Shown here piece by piece: positions 5,171-10,660 of a stretch of 10,660 nt of DNA. Position 1 is the first letter of the stretch. Each line of letters begins with the position of its first letter. The translations under genes and the position numbers were made by a program. Source of the stretch: DATHWB01 sp041744795 (GTDB lineage Bacteria > Actinomycetota > Acidimicrobiia > Spongiisociales > ZC4RG35); the NCBI GenBank assembly GCA_041744795.1, contig JBGTKD010000140.1:1-10660 (forward strand), read 5' to 3'. A model generated the notes under the pieces. The model did not search any database, had not been told where the DNA came from, and saw nothing but the letters and a program-made list of their open reading frames with translations.

Positions 5171-5827
5171 TCACTTCTCCAGTTTGTCGGCCGAAGCGAT
5201 CCAGCCTTCGATCGTGCTGCGAGAAGGCATGCGATCTGGCTCCTGGCTCTCGAGCCTCATGCTGATGGTCTCTGGGTCGGCGGCTGCCACCGATGCGATC
5301 GAGGCGTACCCCGTCTTGCGGAGTAGCTCTTCGTAGACCTCGTCGATTCCATCGATGGCCTTCAAGTCTGCTCGGTCGCGCCAGGTCTCCAAACGGCTCG
5401 TGCCGATTCCTGTGGCCTCAGCAAAGCGACGGAGTGAGTCGTCGTCGGCGGTGCGGGCCATGAGTGCTGCCACTGTGGTGACACCCTCGTTCCGCATCCG
5501 CTCGGCATAAGACGCGCCTACTCCGGGGATGTCGGAGACGTCGTTGACCGGCGAAGACGCGGTAGCTGCCAGACCAGTGAAGGTGTCACGCAATGACGCC
5601 GCAGCCTCAGGCCCGTCTCGGCGAATCCTGCGAAGGACACGTTCGACGAGTTCTTCGCCTTCCAGCGCCCAGCGGTCGATGTCTGCGCGGGCTGACTCCG
5701 ACAGCTGATCGGCCGACTTCTCCAGCGCGTCGCGCGCTTGGCCGGCACGCTCCATCAAAGAGTTCATGGCGTAGACCGGTATCCCGACCGCGGTATTGGC
5801 GATTCGTTGCATAGTGGACTGATTCAT
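5171..5827 (-). CDS. Helix-hairpin-helix (DUF4332-like) protein with coiled N-terminus
   Basis: The 218-residue product has two parts. Residues 1-90 are mostly charged, amphipathic helix (GQARDALEKSADQLSESARADI, EELVERVLRRIRR), resembling phasin-like or coiled-coil regions. Residues 95-215 contain helix-hairpin-helix elements: IPGVGASYAERMRNEGVTT (100-118) and a second diverged copy at IDGIDEVYEELLRKTGYAS (158-176). This tandem arrangement is typical of DUF4332-type domains, which resemble the DNA-binding HhH of DNA polymerase X and RecR proteins. The function is unknown; DNA or nucleoid association is possible. The ATG at 5827 is chosen because GAGGTGAAG precedes it, and upstream codons of the longer open frame look non-coding. 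A TTGACC at 5880-5875 with a poor -10 (AAGACA) may be its promoter. Confidence 0.75.
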   Translation of the reverse strand: MNQSTMQRIANTAVGIPVYAMNSLMERAGQARDALEKSADQLSESARADIDRWALEGEELVERVLRRIRRDGPEAAASLRDTFTGLAATASSPVNDVSDIPGVGASYAERMRNEGVTTVAALMARTADDDSLRRFAEATGIGTSRLETWRDRADLKAIDGIDEVYEELLRKTGYASIASVAAADPETISMRLESQEPDRMPSRSTIEGWIASADKLEK

Positions 5828-5894
5828 GTGCTTCACCTCGTGGGTTCTCGTTGTCTTGGAGCTACCCGTTGGGAGGTCAACTGAAACACGCCGG

Positions 5895-5909
5895 TACGAT
5901 GCCGGCCGA
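5895..5909 (+). promoter_or_regulatory. Leaderless-type -10 of the nif3 operon
   Basis: TACGAT (5895-5900) lies eight bases before the ATG, and no Shine-Dalgarno is present. This spacing would place the transcription start at or next to the A of the start codon, a common layout in actinobacteria. I see no clear -35 box. Confidence 0.45.
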
Positions 5910-6961
5910 TGCCATCGGTGTCCGAAGTCCTCGCTGCGCTCGACCGGACCGTCCCGGAAGGTTCTGCGGCGTCTTGGGATCCATCGGGACTGCAACTGGG
6001 CGATCCCGCTGCGGTTGCAGACAAAGTGGCGGTCTGTCACGAAGTCACAGACGCCGTGCTGGACAGAATCGAAGCTGAAGTCCCTGGGCTGGTTGTCACA
6101 TATCACCCGCTCCTGTTCAAACCGACGACGAGTCTGGTCGCTGGACATTCGTCCGCCGGCAGGGCCTGGCGTCTAATCCGCGCCGGTGTGTCTCTGGCTG
6201 TGGCGCACACCTCTTTTGACTCAACCGATGGGGGTACCGGCGACGCACTCGCCCAAGCGCTTGGGTTGAGCGACGTAAGGCCTTTCGGCCCGACCGGGCC
6301 GACAACCTCTGCCAAGGTCGTCACGTTCATGCCGCCGGATTCGGTCGAGTCCGTGAAAGCGGCGATGGCCGCAGCGGGGGCGAGCCGGATCGCCATCGGC
6401 GCCAGCTTCCGTGTGGATGGCACCTTCGGGGCAAGCCCCCTGGAGGGCACTCGAGAGGAGGTGGACGAGGTGCGAGTTGAGATGCTCGTCCCACGGCGTC
6501 TGCTCGACCCTGTAACTGCGGCGTTGGTGAGCGCCCATCCCTACGAAGAGCCCGCCTATGACGTATACGAGGTTGTCTCGAACGGCCGGTTCATAGGACG
6601 GGTGGGCCGACATGAAGGCTCCTTCGACGATTTGGTCTCACTCGTGTCCGGCGTGACGGGAGCGGTGGGATTGCGAGTCACCCGGGCCTCGGAGCGGGCG
6701 GCAACAGTCGCTGTCGTCCCGGGTTCCGGTTCGTCTTTCACCAACGCCGCCAGGGCTGCGGGCGCCGACGTGTTAGTGACAGGAGACGTGGATCACCATC
6801 GAGTTGTCGAGGCTCGCGACCGGGGACTGTCCGTTATCGATCCGGGTCATGCCCCAACCGAACGGCCCGGCATGGCTGCCCTGGTCGATGCGGTACGAAA
6901 AGCGGCGCCTGCGGCTGCGGTCTTGGATCTCACCGGATTCGACCCGACACCATGGCGTTAG
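5909..6961 (+). CDS. Nif3-like dinuclear metal centre hexameric protein (YqfO type)
   Basis: The 350-residue product belongs to the Nif3/DUF34 family, annotated in databases as GTP cyclohydrolase 1 type 2; its cellular substrate is not settled. The two halves of the Nif3 fold carry the expected metal ligands: His66 in TYHPLLFKP, His100 and Asp104 in AHTSFDS, and His314 and Glu318 in DPGHAPTE. The middle (about 133-225) is a PII/CutA-like insertion ending in the hallmark HPYEEPAYDVYEV, as in Bacillus YqfO; total length is also in that range. The first His of the usual bacterial HHP motif is Tyr65 here, as in the SYHP form I recall from eukaryotic NIF3L1. It heads a probable operon; pairing with the following zinc-ribbon gene is conserved in actinobacteria (Rv2230c-Rv2229c in M. 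tuberculosis). Confidence 0.92.
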   Translation: MPSVSEVLAALDRTVPEGSAASWDPSGLQLGDPAAVADKVAVCHEVTDAVLDRIEAEVPGLVVTYHPLLFKPTTSLVAGHSSAGRAWRLIRAGVSLAVAHTSFDSTDGGTGDALAQALGLSDVRPFGPTGPTTSAKVVTFMPPDSVESVKAAMAAAGASRIAIGASFRVDGTFGASPLEGTREEVDEVRVEMLVPRRLLDPVTAALVSAHPYEEPAYDVYEVVSNGRFIGRVGRHEGSFDDLVSLVSGVTGAVGLRVTRASERAATVAVVPGSGSSFTNAARAAGADVLVTGDVDHHRVVEARDRGLSVIDPGHAPTERPGMAALVDAVRKAAPAAAVLDLTGFDPTPWR

Positions 6962-6989
6962 CCTCACCGCCGACCCCCACGGAGCTTTG

Positions 6990-7697
6990 ATGGAGATTCC
7001 TGCCCTTTCTGACCTCGTCGACCTCCAAGAGGTCGACCTCCAGATCGACAGGCTGCTCGACCGTAGGCAGTCTCTTCCCGAGCTCAACCAGTACCGCAAG
7101 GCCAACGAAGCCCGTAAAGCCGCCGAAGCGTCCAGGGACGAGGTGGCAGGTCGCCATCGCGAGGTCTCGCTCGGCCTCGACAAGGCCGAAGGCGAGCTCG
7201 ACATCCTCGAAGCTCGCCTCAGAGAATCCGAAACCCGTCTGTACGCGGGAGGTATGAGCAGCAGGGAGACCGAACACAAACAACTCGAGGTCACGTCGCT
7301 GAAGGGCCAACAGAGCGCACTCGAAGAGCGGGTCCTGAAGCTGCTCGACGCCCGCGAGGCGCTAGATGCCGAGCTGGCTGCCGCTGAGGAGGCCGTCACT
7401 GACGAGCTGAAGGTCGAAAAGGACCTCGAGGCTCGGATCGGTGAGCAGTGGAAGGAAATCGACGCCGAACTGGCGCGTCGCGAAACCCGCAAAGCCGAGA
7501 TGACACCTTCGGTCCCCGCCGACCTGCTTGAACTCTATGAGACGCTCCGTAAGACCAAGGAGGGCGTAGCGGTCGGACGGTTCGAGCACGGCCAGTGCGG
7601 TGGCTGCCACCTCGCCCTTTCGTCGCCCGAGCAGAAGGAAGCGAGGGAATACGACCCTCCCCGCTGTACTCACTGCCGGCGGATCATCGTCTTTTAG
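6990..7697 (+). CDS. Coiled-coil C4 zinc-ribbon protein (Rv2229c-like)
   Basis: The 235-residue protein has a long helical coiled coil from about 10 to 180, rich in Glu, Ala, Arg and Leu with heptad-like spacing. A compact zinc ribbon follows, with Cys203, Cys206, Cys226 and Cys229 (CGGC ... CTHC), ending RRIIVF near the C-terminus as in this family. Helicobacter HP0958/FlgZ is a distant relative with nucleic-acid and partner-binding roles; the actinobacterial function is unknown. I chose the ATG at 6990 behind GGAG. The open frame extends upstream into nif3, but that part is a different frame of nif3 and not supported. The gap from nif3 is 28 bases, and co-transcription is likely. Confidence 0.88.
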   Translation: MEIPALSDLVDLQEVDLQIDRLLDRRQSLPELNQYRKANEARKAAEASRDEVAGRHREVSLGLDKAEGELDILEARLRESETRLYAGGMSSRETEHKQLEVTSLKGQQSALEERVLKLLDAREALDAELAAAEEAVTDELKVEKDLEARIGEQWKEIDAELARRETRKAEMTPSVPADLLELYETLRKTKEGVAVGRFEHGQCGGCHLALSSPEQKEAREYDPPRCTHCRRIIVF

Positions 7698-7701
7698 AGT
7701 C

Positions 7702-8226
7702 GTGATCGCCTGGCACGTCGGGGCGACGCTCTTTCTCTTCCGATGGATTTTTCGGGACCCAAAGGTGGACGTTCGGTTCCTGGCCCTCGGAGCCCTGCTC
7801 CCGGATCTCATCGACCTCCCTCTGGGAACGCTGCTGTTGGCCGACACGCTGTCAACAGGCGAAGCCTGGACCCACTCGCTCCTTGCCCCTTCTGTTGCCA
7901 CGGTCCTCGTGCTGCTCGCGACCCGGAGAGGTCGACGGCGACGCGCTTGGATGGCTCTCGTCATCGGCATGTTCATCCATCTTCTCTTGGACGGCATGTG
8001 GATGAAGACGGAGGTCTTCTTGTGGCCGTTCTTCGGATCGATACCCCCCGGTCCTAGCCCTTATTGGGCCGACGTGTTCACTAGGGCATTCGCCGACCCG
8101 TGGCGCTGGGTGCGGGAGTTCGTCGGGCTCGCCTACCTCACAAGGGTCTGGGTCCAGTCCGGATTGGCCGATCCGACGAGGCGCAGACAGTTTCTGGATA
8201 GCGGCCGTCTGGAGCCTGTGTCATGA
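7702..8226 (+). CDS. YdjM-like membrane-bound putative metal-dependent hydrolase
   Basis: The 174-residue product resembles the LexA-binding, inner-membrane-bound putative hydrolase family (YdjM/YfhO type). It shows His5 in AWHVGATLFLF, GALLPDLIDLP (30-40), THSLL (57-61) and FIHLLLDGMW (91-100). These His and Asp residues sit at or near hydrophobic helices and would form a metal site at the membrane face. Three to four transmembrane segments are visible, with a basic loop RRGRRRR near 75-81. The start is taken as GTG at 7702, four bases after the zinc-ribbon stop. No good Shine-Dalgarno is present, so translation may depend on coupling. The stop overlaps the start of the next gene (ATGA). The substrate is unknown. 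Confidence 0.75.
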   Translation: MIAWHVGATLFLFRWIFRDPKVDVRFLALGALLPDLIDLPLGTLLLADTLSTGEAWTHSLLAPSVATVLVLLATRRGRRRRAWMALVIGMFIHLLLDGMWMKTEVFLWPFFGSIPPGPSPYWADVFTRAFADPWRWVREFVGLAYLTRVWVQSGLADPTRRRQFLDSGRLEPVS

Positions 8227-8876
8227 AGGCCGGCGTCGTCGCAGCCGCCCTCATTCTGGCTGCCTGTGCAGCGGACCCTTCGCCCCAGCCAGACTCGGAT
8301 GAAGGGCCGGTGCCAACGTCGCCGGAAGGCGTGGTCCTCCAGCTCGTGGAAGCGCTCCGGGCCGGTGAGTCAGATCGGGCGGCCGAACTGACGGATCATC
8401 TTCAGTTCCCTTTACTCGCGATTGCCGAAGGCGTTGGACCGCGGGAGATTGCTTCGCTCACGACTGCCGACCTGGCGGTGGTGGCGTCGAACTTCTGGTC
8501 AGGCTTCGCTGCCCAGCTCAAGTCCGCGCTCGGGGCTGGACTGGCAGGCGTCAGCGCCGGTGACGCCACTCGCAGCGAGGCGGGCGACTCACGTTTCGCA
8601 TCCGTCGATCTTCTCCTGCCCGACGCGTCAACCCGGCGCCTCGTCTTGCGCGACACACCCGGGGGCTGGGTCATCGATCTCATCGCTTCGTTTCCCTCGC
8701 CCGTTCTCACGCGAGTTCCCGACGCTGCAAATGTCATTCGCCTGTCGGGTGATGAAGACCTACGCGAGAACATGTTCGGTTATGAGGACAGCATCCTCTT
8801 CATCCTCGACGATTCGACGACCGAGCCGCTGCTCAATCAGGCGGCCATTGCCGCACTTGAGGCCATAGCTCGCTGA
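8223..8876 (+). CDS. Putative lipoprotein of unknown function
   Basis: The 217-residue product starts MKAGVVAAALILAAC, a short signal peptide with lipobox LAAC (Cys15), then an acidic Pro/Ser linker. The mature part has a helical segment (VVLQLVEALRAGESDRAAELTDHL) followed by a predicted mixed alpha/beta region with VDLLLPDASTRRLVLRDTPGGWVID. This architecture recalls lipoproteins with NTF2-like or DUF4878-like folds, but I do not recognise the family. The ATG overlaps the TGA of the upstream membrane-protein gene, so the two are almost certainly translationally coupled. It is the last gene of the nif3 operon. I see no convincing terminator after it. Confidence 0.75.
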   Translation: MKAGVVAAALILAACAADPSPQPDSDEGPVPTSPEGVVLQLVEALRAGESDRAAELTDHLQFPLLAIAEGVGPREIASLTTADLAVVASNFWSGFAAQLKSALGAGLAGVSAGDATRSEAGDSRFASVDLLLPDASTRRLVLRDTPGGWVIDLIASFPSPVLTRVPDAANVIRLSGDEDLRENMFGYEDSILFILDDSTTEPLLNQAAIAALEAIAR

Positions 8877-8886
8877 GCCTCCGAGC

Positions 8887-8919
8887 GACCTTGGCTGGCC
8901 ATCACCTAAGGTCTTGGCC
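8887..8919 (+). promoter_or_regulatory. Leaderless-type promoter region of the cupin gene with small inverted repeat
   Basis: TAAGGT (8907-8912) lies seven bases before the ATG at 8920 and no Shine-Dalgarno is seen, fitting a leaderless transcript. GACCTT (8887-8892) and AAGGTC (8908-8913) form an inverted repeat whose right half covers the -10, a possible operator. Confidence 0.4.
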
Positions 8920-9249
8920 ATGAGCGACGGTGCATGGATTACGTATAAGAGGGCCCTGGCAGCCATCCCAACTAGCGACCGGTACGCCGAGATGATCCGG
9001 CATGGGACGATGTCCGCGGGCCTTTACGCACCTCACGAAAGCGATGACCAAGAGCCGCACGACCAGGACGAGGTCTACGTCGTGGTCGATGGCTCAGGAT
9101 TCTTCCGCATTGGGGATGAGCGTCAGCCGTTCGGCCCCGGCGATCTCTTTTTCGTCCCCGCCGGTGTCGACCACAGTTTCGAGGACTTCACGCCGAATTT
9201 CTCCGTGTGGGCCGTCTTCTACGGTCCCGCAGACGGGGAGTCGGACTGA
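8920..9249 (+). CDS. Small single-domain cupin protein
   Basis: The 109-residue protein is one cupin beta-barrel. Motif 1 is present as APHESDDQEPHDQDEVYVVVDGSG, with His47 and Glu51 as candidate metal ligands and His39 nearby. Motif 2 is GPGDLFFVPAGVDHSF, with Pro80, Gly82 and His85. A bound divalent metal in the cytosol is expected, but cupins have many roles (dioxygenase, isomerase, ligand sensor), so no reaction is assigned. The ATG at 8920 is preferred over the in-frame TTG at 8914 because of the -10 placed seven bases upstream. It follows the lipoprotein by 43 bases and meets the oxidoreductase gene tail to tail with only 9 bases between stops. Confidence 0.85.
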   Translation: MSDGAWITYKRALAAIPTSDRYAEMIRHGTMSAGLYAPHESDDQEPHDQDEVYVVVDGSGFFRIGDERQPFGPGDLFFVPAGVDHSFEDFTPNFSVWAVFYGPADGESD

Positions 9250-9258
9250 ATCCGCGGG

Positions 9259-10254
9259 CTACTCGGTGGCGGCTGCTTGGCGAAGGCGGGGGAGAACTTC
9301 AGACCCGAGTAAGTCAATCAGTCCTTCCTGGTCGAGCGAAGTCATCTGAATGGTGACAACGTCGGCGTGCAGTTCTGTCACGAGCGGCAGGTAAGTCTCG
9401 ACGATTTCGTCAGCGGTTGACACGATCGAGTACCGGCCGAGAACGTCCTCCCGAGGGAGTTCATCGGCTCTTTCTCGGAGCGTCTGTGGATCTACCGCTT
9501 CCAGTCGCCCTGGTGCTCGAAGGCCCCGCCATGAGTACAACGCTTCCCAGGCCTGCTCTTCGTTGTCCGCCTTGATGGACCACCGTGTAGCGAGGATCTT
9601 CGGCTCAGGCCGTCCGGCATCTTCGGCGGCTGCCCTGGCTGGCTCGACGACGTTTTCCAGAGTCTCAGAAGGAATCTTCACCGAGGTGATGATCCCTTGC
9701 GCCTTCTGTGCCGCGAGTGTTGCGGACTTGGGGCCTCCCGCAGCCAACCAGATCGGAACCGGCCCGAGCGGAGGGGAGTACAGCTTGGCCCGGTCGGTGG
9801 AGTAATACTCGCCCTCGAAGGTGAGCTTCTCGCCGTCGAGCAGGCGCCGCATGATCTCGAGCGCTTCTTCCATACGCGCCGCCCGTTCCTTGTAGGCGGG
9901 GAAGTTGTATCCGAGTGGTCCCTCGTTGATGTTCTCGCCAGTGCCGACTCCTAGGTTGAAACGACCGCCGCTCAACCGGTCGAGAGTGGCGGCTGCCTGG
10001 GCGACCACTCCCGGATGAAACCGCCAAAGCGGAGTGGTGACACCGGTGGCGAACTCGAGGGTTGAGGTGGCTTGGGCCATCGCGCCGATCGTCGAGAAGG
10101 CGAAACCTGCCGCCGACTGGTCATCAACCCACGGGTGGAAGTGTTCGGAGACGACTGCCATGTCGAAACCGGCCTCCTCGGCAAGGACGGCGTGGCGTAC
10201 GAGCTGTTCTGGTTGCCACTGTTCGTGGCCGCAGAAGTAGGCGAACTTCGTCAT
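9259..10254 (-). CDS. F420-dependent LLM-class oxidoreductase (F420 G6PD-like family)
   Basis: The 331-residue TIM-barrel protein is of the luciferase-like, coenzyme-F420-dependent type. Against M. tuberculosis Fgd1, as I recall its sequence, the catalytic and cofactor residues align: SEHFHPW gives His38 and Trp42 (Fgd1 His40, Trp44), and GVGTGENINE gives Glu107 (Fgd1 Glu109). ATGVTTPLWRFHPGVVAQAAATLDRL is also typical. Of the three sugar-phosphate-binding residues of Fgd1, a Lys in TSVKIPSE and an Arg in LGRYSIVS appear kept, but the middle Lys region differs. The substrate is therefore uncertain and it should not be named fgd. The ATG at 10254 follows GGGAG with an 8-base spacer. The long frame upstream contains an unrelated small ORF. 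The product implies that the host makes F420. Confidence 0.88.
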   Translation of the reverse strand: MTKFAYFCGHEQWQPEQLVRHAVLAEEAGFDMAVVSEHFHPWVDDQSAAGFAFSTIGAMAQATSTLEFATGVTTPLWRFHPGVVAQAAATLDRLSGGRFNLGVGTGENINEGPLGYNFPAYKERAARMEEALEIMRRLLDGEKLTFEGEYYSTDRAKLYSPPLGPVPIWLAAGGPKSATLAAQKAQGIITSVKIPSETLENVVEPARAAAEDAGRPEPKILATRWSIKADNEEQAWEALYSWRGLRAPGRLEAVDPQTLRERADELPREDVLGRYSIVSTADEIVETYLPLVTELHADVVTIQMTSLDQEGLIDLLGSEVLPRLRQAAATE

Positions 10255-10334
10255 CTGTGCATCTCCCGGGAAGTGATCAGCGCGGACCCTAGTGGTGCGT
10301 CGCACAAACAAATGGGGCGGTCTCCCCGGCCCAT
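10251..10334 (-). CDS. Putative 27-aa upstream ORF coupled to the F420 oxidoreductase
   Basis: An ATG at 10334 is preceded by AAGGAGG with a 6-base spacer, the strongest Shine-Dalgarno in this part of the window. The ORF encodes 27 residues beginning MGRGDRPICLCDAP and ends at a TGA overlapping the oxidoreductase ATG (ATGA), so reinitiation is possible. Two Cys codons (codons 9 and 11) lie just before the 3' arm of an inverted repeat. Cys-containing leader peptides are known from mycobacteria. I infer a leader peptide; it may instead be chance. Confidence 0.4.
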   Translation of the reverse strand: MGRGDRPICLCDAPLGSALITSREMHR

Positions 10335-10364
10335 GACGCCCCTCCTTGAGCGACACACCACTAG
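10289..10364. repeat. Long inverted repeat between oxidoreductase and adenosine deaminase genes
   Basis: CTAGTGGTGCGTCG (10289-10302) and CGACACACCACTAG (10351-10364) pair over 14 bases with one mismatch, and one more pair follows inside (10303/10350). An inner stem, GGGGCG (10314-10319) with CGCCCC (10337-10342), is nested within. In the minus-strand transcript it would fold around the start of the 27-codon upstream ORF; on DNA it could be an operator for either divergent gene. Confidence 0.65.
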
Positions 10365-10395
10365 ACAACTGTGGGCGACATCCGTACCTGGGCGA

Positions 10396-10407
10396 TACCG
10401 TGCGCTG
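10396..10407 (+). promoter_or_regulatory. Leaderless-type -10 of the adenosine deaminase gene
   Basis: TACCGT (10396-10401) lies six bases before the ATG at 10408, with no Shine-Dalgarno, as expected for a leaderless mRNA. No consensus -35 is visible. Confidence 0.4.
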
Positions 10408-10660
10408 ATGGAACTCCAAGCGCTGGCGGACGCTCCGAAGATCCAACTACACGACCATCTCGACGGTGGCCTGCGTCCTCTAACGATCATCGAACTGGCC
10501 GACCGGAGCGGATATCAAGATCTGCCCTCCACAGATCCCGATGAGCTGTCGGTCTGGTTCTCCGAGACGGTCAGGATCGGCGGCCTCCCGGGCTACCTAT
10601 CGACCTTCGATCACACGATTGCGGTGATGCAGACGCCGGAGGCGATCGAACGTGTCGCCT
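10408..10660 (+). CDS. add: Adenosine deaminase (5' part, runs off the window)
   Basis: The first 84 residues are present. The segment APKIQLHDHLDGGLRP (9-24) is the N-terminal signature of adenosine deaminase: His15 and His17 are the first two zinc ligands, and GGLRP contributes to the nucleoside site. The following helical stretch (TIIELADRSGY, WFSETVRIGGLPGYLSTFDHTI) also fits. The enzyme converts adenosine or deoxyadenosine to inosine in purine salvage. The HDHLDGG form (rather than HVHLDG) is usual in actinobacteria. The remaining zinc ligands and catalytic Glu lie beyond the edge. Confidence 0.9.
   Translation, partial: MELQALADAPKIQLHDHLDGGLRPLTIIELADRSGYQDLPSTDPDELSVWFSETVRIGGLPGYLSTFDHTIAVMQTPEAIERVA

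Noticed and set aside
6804..6989. N-terminal 62-residue extension of the zinc-ribbon protein
   Set aside because: It is an out-of-frame reading of the nif3 end; the ATG at 6990 with GGAG gives the usual family length.
1..10660. CRISPR array, insertion sequence, integrase or toxin-antitoxin pair
   Set aside because: I saw no regularly spaced repeats, transposase or integrase motifs, or small paired toxin-antitoxin genes.

Overview
The window reads as high-GC actinobacterial chromosome. The evidence is a WhiB-family regulator, a primary-type sigma-70 factor, an F420-dependent oxidoreductase, a Nif3/zinc-ribbon gene pair, and several genes that look leaderless. The Pro/Thr-rich secreted tail and the LAAC-type lipoproteins would fit a deep-branching lineage such as Acidimicrobiia, but that placement is inference. 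Everything appears chromosomal. I see no insertion sequence, phage gene or CRISPR array.

Layout. (1) 38-1345 (-): ABC-type substrate-binding lipoprotein, with a promoter-like region behind it. (2) 1557-2178 (+): an attenuated regulatory gene. It has an AT-rich box, a TTGACA promoter, a 56-codon leader ORF with a good Shine-Dalgarno, a 12-bp antiterminator helix, a strong intrinsic terminator, and then a WhiB gene whose GVWGG turn and RGRPR AT-hook resemble WhiB7. (3) 2240-3235 (-): RpoD/SigA-type sigma factor, convergent with whiB across a shared 16-bp hairpin terminator. Divergent from it is tRNA-Val(TAC) at 3426-3501; the space between holds nested inverted repeats. (4) 3604-3972 (-): Flp-type pilin with a Thr-rich tail; then 4243-5121 (+): membrane-anchored SH3b protein. 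(5) 5171-5827 (-): helix-hairpin-helix (DUF4332-like) protein behind a bidirectional hairpin. (6) 5909-8876 (+): probable four-gene operon of Nif3 protein, coiled-coil zinc-ribbon protein, YdjM-like membrane protein and lipoprotein, followed by a cupin with its own promoter. (7) 9259-10254 (-): F420-dependent LLM oxidoreductase preceded by a 27-codon upstream ORF and a long inverted repeat; then the start of an adenosine deaminase (+) running off the edge.

The most interesting system is the whiB leader. The 5' arm of the antiterminator overlaps the last codons of the leader ORF, so normal translation to the stop codon would mask it and let the terminator form. A ribosome stalled or absent upstream would free it and allow read-through into whiB. 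This is the logic described for whiB7, the antibiotic-responsive intrinsic-resistance regulator of mycobacteria and Streptomyces, whose partner is the principal sigma factor. Here a sigma gene is the direct convergent neighbour. A second small-ORF leader, before the F420 oxidoreductase, may be a separate translation-coupled control element.
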